Shown here piece by piece: positions 52,783 through 60,720 of a stretch of 64,000 nt of DNA (its first letter is position 1; each line of letters starts with the position of its first letter). The stretch is from Arthrobacter bambusae (GTDB lineage: Bacteria; Actinomycetota; Actinomycetes; Actinomycetales; Micrococcaceae). The notes under the pieces are model-generated. The model worked only from the letters and a program-made list of their open reading frames with translations. It ran no database searches and was not told the origin of the DNA. The position numbers and the translations under genes are program-made. The stretch is taken from positions 45,245-109,244 of the forward strand of contig NZ_JAUSSZ010000012.1 of the NCBI RefSeq assembly GCF_030812595.1. The letters are read 5' to 3'.

Positions 52783-54689
52783 TGGCCGTACAAGCCCCGT
52801 GGCGTGTCTCCGCCTCCCGCTTGCACCGATCCGACGTCGGTACCCAACTTCCCCTCGTCGTCACTGACGCCAAGCATTCCCGGCCACCCCAGCATCGGGC
52901 AGACCGTGGCGACCCGCGGGTTCCGGGTGCCCTCGCGGCCACGGCGGTGACCGCCCTGATCCTGGGCGTGTGGGCGCTCAAAACAGTCAACGCGCAAGAC
53001 ATTGGGGGCGCCGGCCTGATCCAGGTCCTGCCTGCCAGCTATTTTTTTGCCTTGGGCCTGAACCTGGCCGGCTTCGTCGGTTCCCTCGGTCTGAAGGTTC
53101 TCCGCCCGTGGTTGCTCGTCGTGCAGCTTCTGGTCTTGATCGTCATTCTGCACGGGGCCGATCCGATCATTCACGGTTTGCCCCGTTTGGAAGCCAGCTA
53201 CCGCCATCTGGGCATCACCGACTACATCACGCAGACCGGAGGCCTGGACCGCAAGCTCGACGCATATTTCAACTGGCCGGGGTTCTTTGGACTGCTGGCA
53301 ATGCTTTCGAATGCCACGGGAATCCACGATCTGACATGGCTTGCCACATGGGCGCCGGTCGGCGTCAACGTCTTGCTCATGCCCGCCCTGCTGGCGCTGA
53401 CACTGCGCCTTAGCTCCAACCCAAGGCAGGCATGGGCAGGCGTATGGATGTTCTATCTGGCCAGCTGGGTGGGGCAGGACTACCTCTCCCCACAGGCCTG
53501 CGCGTTGCTGCTGCTGCTGACCCTGATCGCCTGTGTCCTGACGGTTTTTCCCGGATGGCCGTGGAAGCCGTCGGGCAAACTCGCCACTCGGCTCAGGAAT
53601 CTTGCGCATCGCCTCGAACCCGGGAAATCGGCGCCGATGCCAATCGAGCTACCGCGCTTGGCGTTGGTCATATTGGCCGCAGTGTGCGTGGTGCTCTTGG
53701 CCGGGATGACGGTCGCCCATCAACTCACTCCCTTCGCCGCTATTCCTATCCTGGTGATGCTCGCCCTGGGCGGAAAATCCCGGTTGCGCTTCCTTCCGGT
53801 CCTTGCGTTGCTGTTTCCGGTCTGCTGGCTGGTCCTGGCCGCGACTCCTTTCCTCATCGGCCACCTGCACACTCTCTTCGGATCCATCGGCAACATCAAC
53901 GCCGCGGCCTCCGCCTCGTTGCTCAACAGAGTGGGCGGTAACCCAGCCCACCAGTTCGTTGTCTATTCCAGGCTCGCGGAAGGAGCCGTGATTTGGATCC
54001 TCGCGGGACTGGGCAGCCTCCGCGGACGGCGCCTGCGGACGCCGTGGCTAGCGGCTGCATTGGGGACCATTGCGCCGTTCGTCATGTTCCCGCTCCAGTC
54101 ATATGGCGGCGAACTGCTGCTCCGGATATACCTTTTCAGCCTTCCGTTCGCCGCCAGCCTCGTCGTGCTTCCGTTGCTTCCGTTGCTTCCACGTGGCCCC
54201 AGCCCACCTGGGTTGCGCCAGCTGGCCGCGCTCTTGCTGCTCGGATCGATCATCGCCACAGGCACAGTTGCCACCCGGTACGGCAACGACGCGATCGAGA
54301 ACTTCACGCCGGATGAGATCGCCGTGGCCAACCAGCTTTACGCCACCGCGCCGCACGGCTCGGTCCTCATCGAAGCAGTTCACGACACGGCCTGGCGGTA
54401 TGAACACTACGCCGGATACCGGTACGAGACTGTCCTCCAAGCGGAGCCGGCCCGCCCTGGCGAGCCTGAGCCGGGCTGCGCATCGATAACCCAGCTCGTC
54501 CCATCCGCCGGCGCCTACTTGATAGTCACTGCGAGCCAGATCACCGCCGCTGACGTCATCAACACGGGGCCGAGCGAAGGCTTGCAACATTTCATCGACC
54601 GGTGCGCCCTCCAAGGGGGCTGGTCAGTTGAGTACCGCAATAACGGCGGAGCGATCTACCATCTGCAGGGAGCACCGAATGGCATCTAA
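52782..54689 (+). CDS. Polytopic membrane protein, polymerase- or GT-C-like
   Basis: 635 aa, ATG at 52782 in a TAATG junction. About 12 membrane helices between residues 50 and 520; the first is ALAATAVTALILGVWAL, a later segment GADPIIHGLPRLEASYRHLGI is a probable outer loop. A ~120-residue C-terminal domain (from IENFTPDEIAVANQLYA) lies outside the membrane and holds two cysteines (EPGCASI, DRCALQGG). The architecture is that of O-antigen polymerase or GT-C mannosyltransferases, but no signature motif decides. In the operon after the flippase fusion it would polymerise or decorate lipid-linked units on the outer face. Confidence 0.75.
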   Translation: MAVQAPWRVSASRLHRSDVGTQLPLVVTDAKHSRPPQHRADRGDPRVPGALAATAVTALILGVWALKTVNAQDIGGAGLIQVLPASYFFALGLNLAGFVGSLGLKVLRPWLLVVQLLVLIVILHGADPIIHGLPRLEASYRHLGITDYITQTGGLDRKLDAYFNWPGFFGLLAMLSNATGIHDLTWLATWAPVGVNVLLMPALLALTLRLSSNPRQAWAGVWMFYLASWVGQDYLSPQACALLLLLTLIACVLTVFPGWPWKPSGKLATRLRNLAHRLEPGKSAPMPIELPRLALVILAAVCVVLLAGMTVAHQLTPFAAIPILVMLALGGKSRLRFLPVLALLFPVCWLVLAATPFLIGHLHTLFGSIGNINAAASASLLNRVGGNPAHQFVVYSRLAEGAVIWILAGLGSLRGRRLRTPWLAAALGTIAPFVMFPLQSYGGELLLRIYLFSLPFAASLVVLPLLPLLPRGPSPPGLRQLAALLLLGSIIATGTVATRYGNDAIENFTPDEIAVANQLYATAPHGSVLIEAVHDTAWRYEHYAGYRYETVLQAEPARPGEPEPGCASITQLVPSAGAYLIVTASQITAADVINTGPSEGLQHFIDRCALQGGWSVEYRNNGGAIYHLQGAPNGI

Positions 54690-55062
54690 GCGCAAGAGAG
54701 TTTCGACGATCGCCGCCGTCGTCGCCGTTGCGGCACTGGCTTCGATTCCTCTGTCCTTCACCGGCCCTGCGGAGCTGCGTGCTGCCGTCGTAGGACCGTT
54801 CCTTCTCGCCGGCCCTGGAACGGCCCTCATGCTGTTCCTGAAACCCCCTCGAATCCGAAAGGGAACCGGGTTCGAGGTGCTCCCGTTGGCCGTGGCCATC
54901 GCGGTGAGCGTCAGCCTGGCCGCGGCTATCCTGCTCTCGACGGCGATGCTTTACACCGGCTTCTGGCATCCATCGGCGGCTGTGGCCCTCCTGGCCATGT
55001 TCACTCTGGGCCTCCTTGCTGCAGTGGACCGGCGGTCCCGGCGAAAGGAAGCGGCGTCGTAA
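54679..55062 (+). CDS. Small hypothetical membrane protein
   Basis: 127 aa, ATG at 54679, overlapping the previous gene by 11 bp. Basic N-terminus (ASKRKRVS), then four hydrophobic segments: TIAAVVAVAALASIPLSF, LRAAVVGPFLLAGPGTALMLFL, VLPLAVAIAVSVSLAAAILL and AAVALLAMFTLGLLAAV, ending in RRSRRKEAAS. Function unrecognised; translational coupling suggests an accessory subunit of the polymerase or flippase step. Last gene of the overlapping operon. Confidence 0.75.
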   Translation: MASKRKRVSTIAAVVAVAALASIPLSFTGPAELRAAVVGPFLLAGPGTALMLFLKPPRIRKGTGFEVLPLAVAIAVSVSLAAAILLSTAMLYTGFWHPSAAVALLAMFTLGLLAAVDRRSRRKEAAS

Positions 55063-55082
55063 CCAAGCGCCGTGCAATCCAC

Positions 55083-55979
55083 CTACGCCTTGGCCCAGAT
55101 TGCCACCCAGGCCACCTGAAGATGCCCGGCCGTTGCCGGCGCGGGGCAGCCGGTCAGGCATGATTCGGTCTGGAGGATGTAATGCATTGGTTTGTCGGGG
55201 ATGCCGACAGTATTGACACCTATCGAGACACCATCGAGGAAGAACTCAACACGTCCAGGCGTCCATTCGGTTGTCGCGGTATGCCAGGCCGTGAAGCGCG
55301 CACCAGATTGGTTTTCATGGAAAACGTTCTTGTCCGGCCGGGCCTGATGGACGGCACCGTAGAAAGACTTGGCCAGATCACCTTCGGGGTAGTCGATCTC
55401 TCCGTCACGCGGCCACACGCCGCTATCAGGCCACAGCAGCCACGCGGTCTTGAACCCCGGGAGCGCCTCGGACCTGAACCGGACCGAATACCGCCCGTAC
55501 AGCAGGCTGTCGTACGGACTCCCGTTAGCCGGATCCAGCTTCGGCGCAGGTGCTGCCCCCATCGAGACACCCTTCTCGGTGTGCAGGTACATGTCGAGCA
55601 TCCCGTTCTTTACGCTGAGCACCTTCGATGGGTAGTACCCCGATCTGCCACCGCTTTGCTGACCTGCGGTGTCCGGTGTCCCGTCGGCGTAGTTGACGCT
55701 CCACTTCGCGCTGTACGCCGGCCCGGGGAAACTCCCGAGCGCCACGTCACCTTCGCTGAAATCTTCGCTGAACACCTGGTGCCACCCGGGCAGGTCCCCC
55801 GCGGGCATTTGTCCGCCGGCTTGGGACGGCACCGCTGCACCCGCCCTCGAAGTTCCGGTCGGCGCGTCGAGGACACAGCCGGAGACGGCCAGTGCCAGGG
55901 AAGCGACGAGCCCGATCGCCATGCCCGCACGCCGGACCGTCTTGAAACGCCTGCCGTTTCGCCGTTCCTCCTTGTGCAT
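55083..55979 (-). CDS. GH16 glycoside hydrolase lipoprotein
   Basis: 298 aa, ATG at 55979 chosen to retain the signal (basic RRFKTVRRAG, hydrophobic core, lipobox VSGC with Cys35). Family 16 concanavalin-like fold: WHQVFSEDFSEGDVALG at the start, YGRYSVRFRSEALPGFKTAWLLWPDS, the catalytic motif GEIDYPEGD (Glu194, Asp196, Glu199), HTATTEWTPGRVEFFLDG and MHYILQTESCLTG. A membrane-anchored beta-glucanase-, galactanase- or transglycosidase-like enzyme. Convergent with the glycan operon and divergent from the phosphoesterase; it could trim or release the polymer. Confidence 0.88.
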   Translation of the reverse strand: MHKEERRNGRRFKTVRRAGMAIGLVASLALAVSGCVLDAPTGTSRAGAAVPSQAGGQMPAGDLPGWHQVFSEDFSEGDVALGSFPGPAYSAKWSVNYADGTPDTAGQQSGGRSGYYPSKVLSVKNGMLDMYLHTEKGVSMGAAPAPKLDPANGSPYDSLLYGRYSVRFRSEALPGFKTAWLLWPDSGVWPRDGEIDYPEGDLAKSFYGAVHQARPDKNVFHENQSGARFTAWHTATTEWTPGRVEFFLDGVSIGVNTVGIPDKPMHYILQTESCLTGCPAPATAGHLQVAWVAIWAKA

Positions 55980-56263
55980 GGGAGTCAGTGTGGCGGCAAA
56001 CACACGCCGAAACAAGGCCCGGCCCGCTCCGTCATCCGTGCCCGGAGCATCTGTGTCAACCGCCCCGGCCGCAGATTCTCAGGGAACCCGAAGCCAGGAA
56101 CCATGGCCCCGTTGAAATTAGTGTGCAAAGGTTTCCGGACCGGAACGCAACCGCGATACCTGCTACCGCCAAAAAGAGGCGTGACCCTTCGGCACAGAAC
56201 TGCCGCCATGCAAGGCATGGCATTCGCCCGGGATCGGCAGGAATTTGGAGGAAGCAGCATCAC

Positions 56264-57466
56264 ATGAAACTCAGAATGAAGTCCGGCGAATCTGTCCCGG
56301 GCAACGGCTGTCCGCAACTCTGCCGTCGATGGACCGGGCGCGCCGTCCTGGCAGCCGCGCTCTTGGTGGTCAGCACGGCCTGCCAAGGTCCGTCTGGCGG
56401 CGAAACGCCGTCTGCCGATCCGGGCAGCACCATCGCCCGTTATTCCCCGTCTCCGAGCTCGGCCCCCTCCCCCACCAACAGCCCCCTGCCGACGGCCGCA
56501 GCCGGGAAAAAGATCGGGCACGTCTTCGTGATCAATTTGGAAAACGAGAGCTACAACAAGACCTGGGGACCGAATTCGGGAGCCCCGTACCTCTCCCAAA
56601 CCCTGCGTAGTCAAGGCGTGCTCCTGACCCAGTACTACGGTATCGCCCATCATTCAAACCCCAACTACCTGGCCCAGATCTCCGGACAGGCGTCCAACCC
56701 GATGACGCGCAATGATTGCACGACCTACGCCCCGTTTATCCAGACCGGAACGGCGGACCCGGGCCAGCTGCTCGGATCGGGCTGCGTCTACCCCGCCTCG
56801 GTCCCGACTCTCGCCGGGCAACTGAGCGACGCCGGGAAAACCTGGAAGGGATACATGGAAGACATGGGCACGGCGTGCCGGCACCCGAACCCCGGCGCAA
56901 AGGACGATTCCCAGAACGCCAAGATCAACGACGAGTACGCCACCCGCCACAATCCTTTCGTCTATTTCACCAGCATCACGTCCTCCCCAGGCTGCCAAAA
57001 CAACGTGGTGGACTACTCCAACCTCGCGAAGGACTTGCAATCCGCCGCCACCACTCCGAACCTGGCGTACATCAGCCCCAATCTCTGCCACGACGGCCAC
57101 GACAGCCCCTGCGTTGACGGGGAACCCGGCGGGCTTGTGAGCGCCGACGCCTGGCTCAAGGAACAAGTCCCCGCCATCCTCAACTCCCCGGCCTACCGCC
57201 AGGACGGCATGCTGGTCATCACCTTCGACGAGGCGGACGGTAATGCGACCGGCCCCTCCGGCCTGCCTGGAGGAACAGCGGGAGGACTCATCGGCGCGCT
57301 TGTGATTTCTCCATTCAGCAGTCCAGGCACGACAACCGGAACCATGTACAACCACTACAGCCTTCTCGCCACCATGGAAGACATCTTCTCCGTCCCCCGT
57401 CTCGGGTATGCAGGAGCCCCTGGGCTGCGGAGCTTCGGGCGGGACGTGTTCAACACCCAGCTTTGA
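56264..57466 (+). CDS. Secreted phosphoesterase lipoprotein (PI3P-phosphatase/phospholipase C-like)
   Basis: 400 aa, ATG at 56264 with GGAGGAAG upstream. Basic N-terminus, hydrophobic segment (AVLAAALLVVSTAC) with lipobox STAC, Ser/Pro/Thr-rich linker, then KIGHVFVINLENESYNKTWG, typical of the phosphoesterase/alkaline phosphatase superfamily (PF04185 type). Other blocks: YGIAHHSNPNYLAQISG with metal-binding His/Asn, PNLCHDGHDSPC, MLVITFDEADGN and YNHYSLLATMEDIF. The group includes SapM-like phosphatases acting on phospholipid or polyprenyl phosphates. At 284 bp the gap before it holds no gene. Confidence 0.87.
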   Translation: MKLRMKSGESVPGNGCPQLCRRWTGRAVLAAALLVVSTACQGPSGGETPSADPGSTIARYSPSPSSAPSPTNSPLPTAAAGKKIGHVFVINLENESYNKTWGPNSGAPYLSQTLRSQGVLLTQYYGIAHHSNPNYLAQISGQASNPMTRNDCTTYAPFIQTGTADPGQLLGSGCVYPASVPTLAGQLSDAGKTWKGYMEDMGTACRHPNPGAKDDSQNAKINDEYATRHNPFVYFTSITSSPGCQNNVVDYSNLAKDLQSAATTPNLAYISPNLCHDGHDSPCVDGEPGGLVSADAWLKEQVPAILNSPAYRQDGMLVITFDEADGNATGPSGLPGGTAGGLIGALVISPFSSPGTTTGTMYNHYSLLATMEDIFSVPRLGYAGAPGLRSFGRDVFNTQL

Positions 57467-57512
57467 CCTTCCGATTAACCCGCGCCGGCCTGCAGAAGGG
57501 ATCTCGGATGTG

Positions 57513-57531
57513 GTAACGCAACTGTAACCGC
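57513..57531 (+). promoter_or_regulatory. 11-bp-spaced GTAAC direct repeat before the LamG-SLH gene
   Basis: GTAACGC at 57513 and GTAACCG at 57524, 11 bp apart, 166 bp before the LamG-SLH gene. The element shares GTAACG....CTGTAAC with that at 47463, so the same regulator may act on both. Confidence 0.6.
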
Positions 57532-57678
57532 CCCCATGGTGCCATTGGTCTCGACGGCATTCCCGGGTGCCTGGGCCGGGTACCGTCGCAATAACCTTCG
57601 CCACAGGCAGATCAGACCTGGCTTCACTTCCCAACCCCGAAGAAGCCGGGTATCGACCGTAGCTTGGAGGACGGAAGA

Positions 57679-59007
57679 ATGAAACGACTGTACCGGTTGG
57701 GAATCTCCGGAATTCTCGGCCTCGCTTTGGGTGCAAGCGCGGCGATTGTTGCCGCACCCGCGGAGGCAGCGTCGGTCTCGTGCCAGCCGGCAACCGCGAC
57801 GCCTACAGACAGCTTCCCCGGCAACACGGTGGTTGCCGACAACTTCGAATCCGGGACCTTGGCCCCGTACTCCGTCGTCACCCAAGGGACCGGCACAGCC
57901 AGTGTCAGCTCGGCCCTCTCGCACGACGGCTCCTGCTCCGCATACCTGCATGCAACCATTGACGCCGGATCGATCGCGAATATGTCAGTGCCCTTGCCGG
58001 CAGGGTCCACGCACGCCTATGCGGCCGGTTGGTTCAACATCACCACCGCCGGCGTGGCGGGCAACGATGTCCCCTACTTCCGAATCTTCTCCGGTCCCAC
58101 ACGGATCATGGACATCTTCCGCTACAACAGCACGTCCAACTTCGTGCTGAGGGTAACTGCGCCCGACGGAACTTTCAGCTACACCACCATGGTCTCCACC
58201 GTTGCCCTCAACAGCTGGCACCATATCGCCATCGACGTCACCGCCAACGGAAGCGCCACGGCAGCGCAGGTCTGGTTCGATGACAAGTCCGTCTTCAACT
58301 CAAGCACACTCAACGTCTCAGCAACGTCCCTGAGCAGTGTGATGCTGGGCTCCGAACACCCGACGCAGAAGGCCGATATCTACGTCGATGACCTCATCGT
58401 CAAGAACGAACCGGCCACATCGTCGTATTCCTTCACCGACGTGCCCTCAAACTACCCGTACTACAAGGAAATCACCTGGGCTGCCGACGCGAACATCACC
58501 ACCGGCTGGGTCATGCCCGACACTACCCGCCAGTTCCGCCCCCTGGAGTCCATCAGCCGCGAAGCGATGGCGGCCTTCATCTACCGCTACATGGGCAGCC
58601 CTGCCTACACCCCGCCAGCAACACCCAAGTTCGCTGATGTGCCCACGAACGACCCCTTCTACAAGGAAGTGTCCTGGCTGGCAGAGCAGGGTATTACCAC
58701 CGGCTACAACGACGGACCCAACGGGGCGGCGACATTCCATCCCCTGGACTCAGTCAACCGTGACGCCATGGCGGCCTTCATCTACCGCTTGAACGGAAGC
58801 CCCGCGGTCTCCGGGACCAGCAACTTCATCGATGTGCCTTCCACGTACCCCTTCTACAAGGAGATCACCTGGCTGGCCAGCAACCAGATCACCACCGGCT
58901 GGACCCTCCCTAACGGAACGAAGGAATTCCAGCCCCTCACCCCGGTTGCCCGCGACGCCACCGCGGCCTTCCTCTACCGCACCAACGCCAAGTTCCCGAG
59001 GCCCTGA
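57679..59007 (+). CDS. Secreted LamG-like and SLH-repeat surface protein
   Basis: 442 aa, ATG at 57679 with GGAGGACGGA upstream. Signal peptide (KRLYRLGISGILGLALGASAAIVAA, cleavage after AEA near residue 30). Residues about 45-250 form a concanavalin/LamG-like beta domain (VVADNFESGTLAPYSVV; LNSWHHIAIDVTANG). Then three SLH repeats from about 255, 315 and 380, each with FxDVPxxxPFYKExxWLA...ITTGW and REAMAAFIYRYMG-type ends. SLH repeats bind secondary cell-wall polymers non-covalently, so this protein is probably held on the polymer made by the neighbouring cluster. In actinobacteria these repeats are divergent from the firmicute consensus. Confidence 0.88.
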   Translation: MKRLYRLGISGILGLALGASAAIVAAPAEAASVSCQPATATPTDSFPGNTVVADNFESGTLAPYSVVTQGTGTASVSSALSHDGSCSAYLHATIDAGSIANMSVPLPAGSTHAYAAGWFNITTAGVAGNDVPYFRIFSGPTRIMDIFRYNSTSNFVLRVTAPDGTFSYTTMVSTVALNSWHHIAIDVTANGSATAAQVWFDDKSVFNSSTLNVSATSLSSVMLGSEHPTQKADIYVDDLIVKNEPATSSYSFTDVPSNYPYYKEITWAADANITTGWVMPDTTRQFRPLESISREAMAAFIYRYMGSPAYTPPATPKFADVPTNDPFYKEVSWLAEQGITTGYNDGPNGAATFHPLDSVNRDAMAAFIYRLNGSPAVSGTSNFIDVPSTYPFYKEITWLASNQITTGWTLPNGTKEFQPLTPVARDATAAFLYRTNAKFPRP

Positions 59008-59026
59008 GCAGGTTCCGGCAAGCGCG

Positions 59027-59065
59027 GAGGGACTGACGGTTGGCACCGTCAGTCCCTCTTTCCTT
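59027..59065. terminator. Bidirectional terminator hairpin
   Basis: Perfect 14-bp stem GAGGGACTGACGGT (59027-59040) and complement (59045-59058), loop TGGC, followed by a T-rich tail TCTTTCC on the plus strand. Lies between the convergent LamG-SLH and sigma factor genes. Confidence 0.85.
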
Positions 59066-59085
59066 GGGCGGCGTTGTAGGTAGGT

Positions 59086-59562
59086 TCACAGTTCCGAGAG
59101 TAAGCGCCTCAGTTGTGCTCGTTCCCGGCTCAGACGTTTCCACATCGCTACCTCGCTGCACCCGCAAAGGATCGCTGCCTCCGCGGCGGACAGACCGAGC
59201 CAATAGGTTAGAACGACGGCCGCCCTGTCATCAATGTGAAGCGCTTCCATTGCTATTTCCAGATCCGTCGGCTCACAGGAATCCAGGGAGCTTCGGGAGA
59301 TTCTGCCTATCGCAAGGATCAGCCGCTCTTTCTGGGCGCGGCGCCGATATTCGGTGCCGATCAAATTCCGGGCTGTCACATAGAGCCACGAGGCTGAATC
59401 CGTGCATTCGCACCCGAGGACCTTCCAAGCCAGCAAGAACGACTCACTGCAAATGTCTTGGGCCGTCTCATGATCATCGACCCTCCGCTTCACAAACGCC
59501 AAGAGTCGCGGATAGTGGATCCTAAAGTAGTCAGCAAAATCGTCTTCGGGATGTTCCCCCAC
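59086..59562 (-). CDS. ECF sigma factor
   Basis: 158 aa, GTG start at 59562. Sigma-70 region 2 is seen in YFRIHYPRLLAFVKRRVDDHETAQDICSESFLLAWKVL and region 4 in ALHIDDRAAVVLTYWLGLSAAEAAILCGCSEVAMWKRLSRERAQLRRLL. Length fits a minimal ECF protein. It contains seven cysteines (in DICSE, LGCECTD, DSCEPTD, ILCGCSE), many for a sigma factor, which could suggest redox or metal sensitivity. No anti-sigma factor is adjacent; the co-directional upstream gene encodes a lipoprotein, 25 bp away. Confidence 0.88.
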   Translation of the reverse strand: MGEHPEDDFADYFRIHYPRLLAFVKRRVDDHETAQDICSESFLLAWKVLGCECTDSASWLYVTARNLIGTEYRRRAQKERLILAIGRISRSSLDSCEPTDLEIAMEALHIDDRAAVVLTYWLGLSAAEAAILCGCSEVAMWKRLSRERAQLRRLLSEL

Positions 59563-59587
59563 AGCGCCCCAAGCCGCCTTCCTTAGC

Positions 59588-60202
59588 TCAGTTGCATACG
59601 CCGCCGTACATCGGCACGGATATGGTGGATGTTGTCCCTGCCACGGGGTCGCTGACCCTGACTACAACGCAGGCGGGTCCGCGCACAAGAATCATCCCCG
59701 GAAACTCTGTTCGGTGGTCCTGGCACCCTTTGACGGAGTAGGAACGGCGGACACCTAGGTTCCCCTCTTGGAAGGCAGGATTAGTTCCCCAATCCCTGCT
59801 GGAGACAACCATTAGAACAGCGTCGTCCGGCCCGTCAATGCTCACAATGCGCTCACCGATCCCTGGCTCCAGGGTCAGGGGCGCTTTCCATCCGCCGTAC
59901 GTGATGCCCGCGATGGTGAAAGCAAAACCGCTCAGGTTGTCCGTGATCGGCCACGCATAGCCCGGCGGGCTGCCGGACCACGATTTCGCCGAGACGCCTA
60001 GCGCTCGGGGCGTGTCTGATGCAGGAGGTTCCGGCTGGTGGTCTGCTCCCGTGGTAAACGCATCGGGACACTCGAGGTTCGACGCCAAGGTGGGCGTCTT
60101 GGGTGGAGAGGATTCAGTTGGTGGCGATGTGTTCACCGGCTCGCAGGCCGAAAGCCCCAACGTCGCACACAGTGCGAGCATCATCCCATGAGCTGATTTC
60201 AC
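59588..60202 (-). CDS. Hypothetical lipoprotein upstream of the sigma factor
   Basis: 204 aa, GTG start at 60202 chosen because GAGGGAG lies 9 nt before it and a lipoprotein signal follows (KSAHGMMLALCATLGLSAC). After a Pro/Ser/Thr-rich linker the mature domain has AKSWSGSPPGYAWPITDNLSGFAF, RIVSIDGPDDAVLMVVSSRDW and two late cysteines (VKGCQDH, GPACVVV) plus a C-terminal Cys. No family recognised. A GGTATAAG -10-like box (near 60243) lies upstream. It is likely co-transcribed with the ECF sigma factor and could report envelope state to it, but there is no transmembrane anti-sigma element. Confidence 0.75.
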   Translation of the reverse strand: MKSAHGMMLALCATLGLSACEPVNTSPPTESSPPKTPTLASNLECPDAFTTGADHQPEPPASDTPRALGVSAKSWSGSPPGYAWPITDNLSGFAFTIAGITYGGWKAPLTLEPGIGERIVSIDGPDDAVLMVVSSRDWGTNPAFQEGNLGVRRSYSVKGCQDHRTEFPGMILVRGPACVVVRVSDPVAGTTSTISVPMYGGVCN

Positions 60203-60720
60203 GCGATCTATCTCCCTCGTCATCGGGAACGGCAAGCGGTCCTTATACCAAGATCAGCACGCCGGTCGCCGCGCCGACAATGCCTTCGACGACTCCCAAC
60301 GGTGAGACTGGGCGCACTATCTTGTCGGCTGCCGATGTATCGCAGGCGAAGGATTTATCAAAGGCATAATTGCCGGGCTTTGTGACCTAATAGTTGCGCC
60401 AGATAGCAGATTCCTGACTTCTCGTCATAGCTGAGCGACCCGCTGTCTTTGCCGGTCCGCTAATTGAAAAGTGATGGGCGTGGGCACATCGACTTGGTGC
60501 CCAGTTGCGGGCTTGGCTGGGCAGGTGTAGAACAGCGGCTGGGCGACAGTGCAAACACCCTGCGCGTGTCGGTCCCGATCGCCGGGAACCGGGACCGATA
60601 GGGACAGCAGCCCGTACCCGGGCTCCCGCCGACCAAGCGCGGCAGGCGCAAAATGACAACGGACGACGGCGAGGCTCGCCGCCGTCGTCGTACGCCGGAC
60701 CCTGTCGTCGTGCCGCGGGT
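60203..60720. other. Gene-free stretch between the sigma and hpaB modules
   Basis: 518 bp. It holds the putative promoter of the lipoprotein/sigma pair near 60243 and two hairpins: TCGGTCCCG paired with CGGGACCGA around 60570-60600, and ACGACGGCG (60663-60671) with CGCCGTCGT (60680-60688), the latter probably a terminator of hpaB. Small open frames across it have no codon pattern, start signal or recognisable product. Confidence 0.6.

Noticed and set aside
60387..60659. 90-codon minus-strand frame in the gap before hpaB
   Set aside because: Arg/Ala/Ser-rich composition typical of random GC-rich frames, no SD, no recognisable feature.
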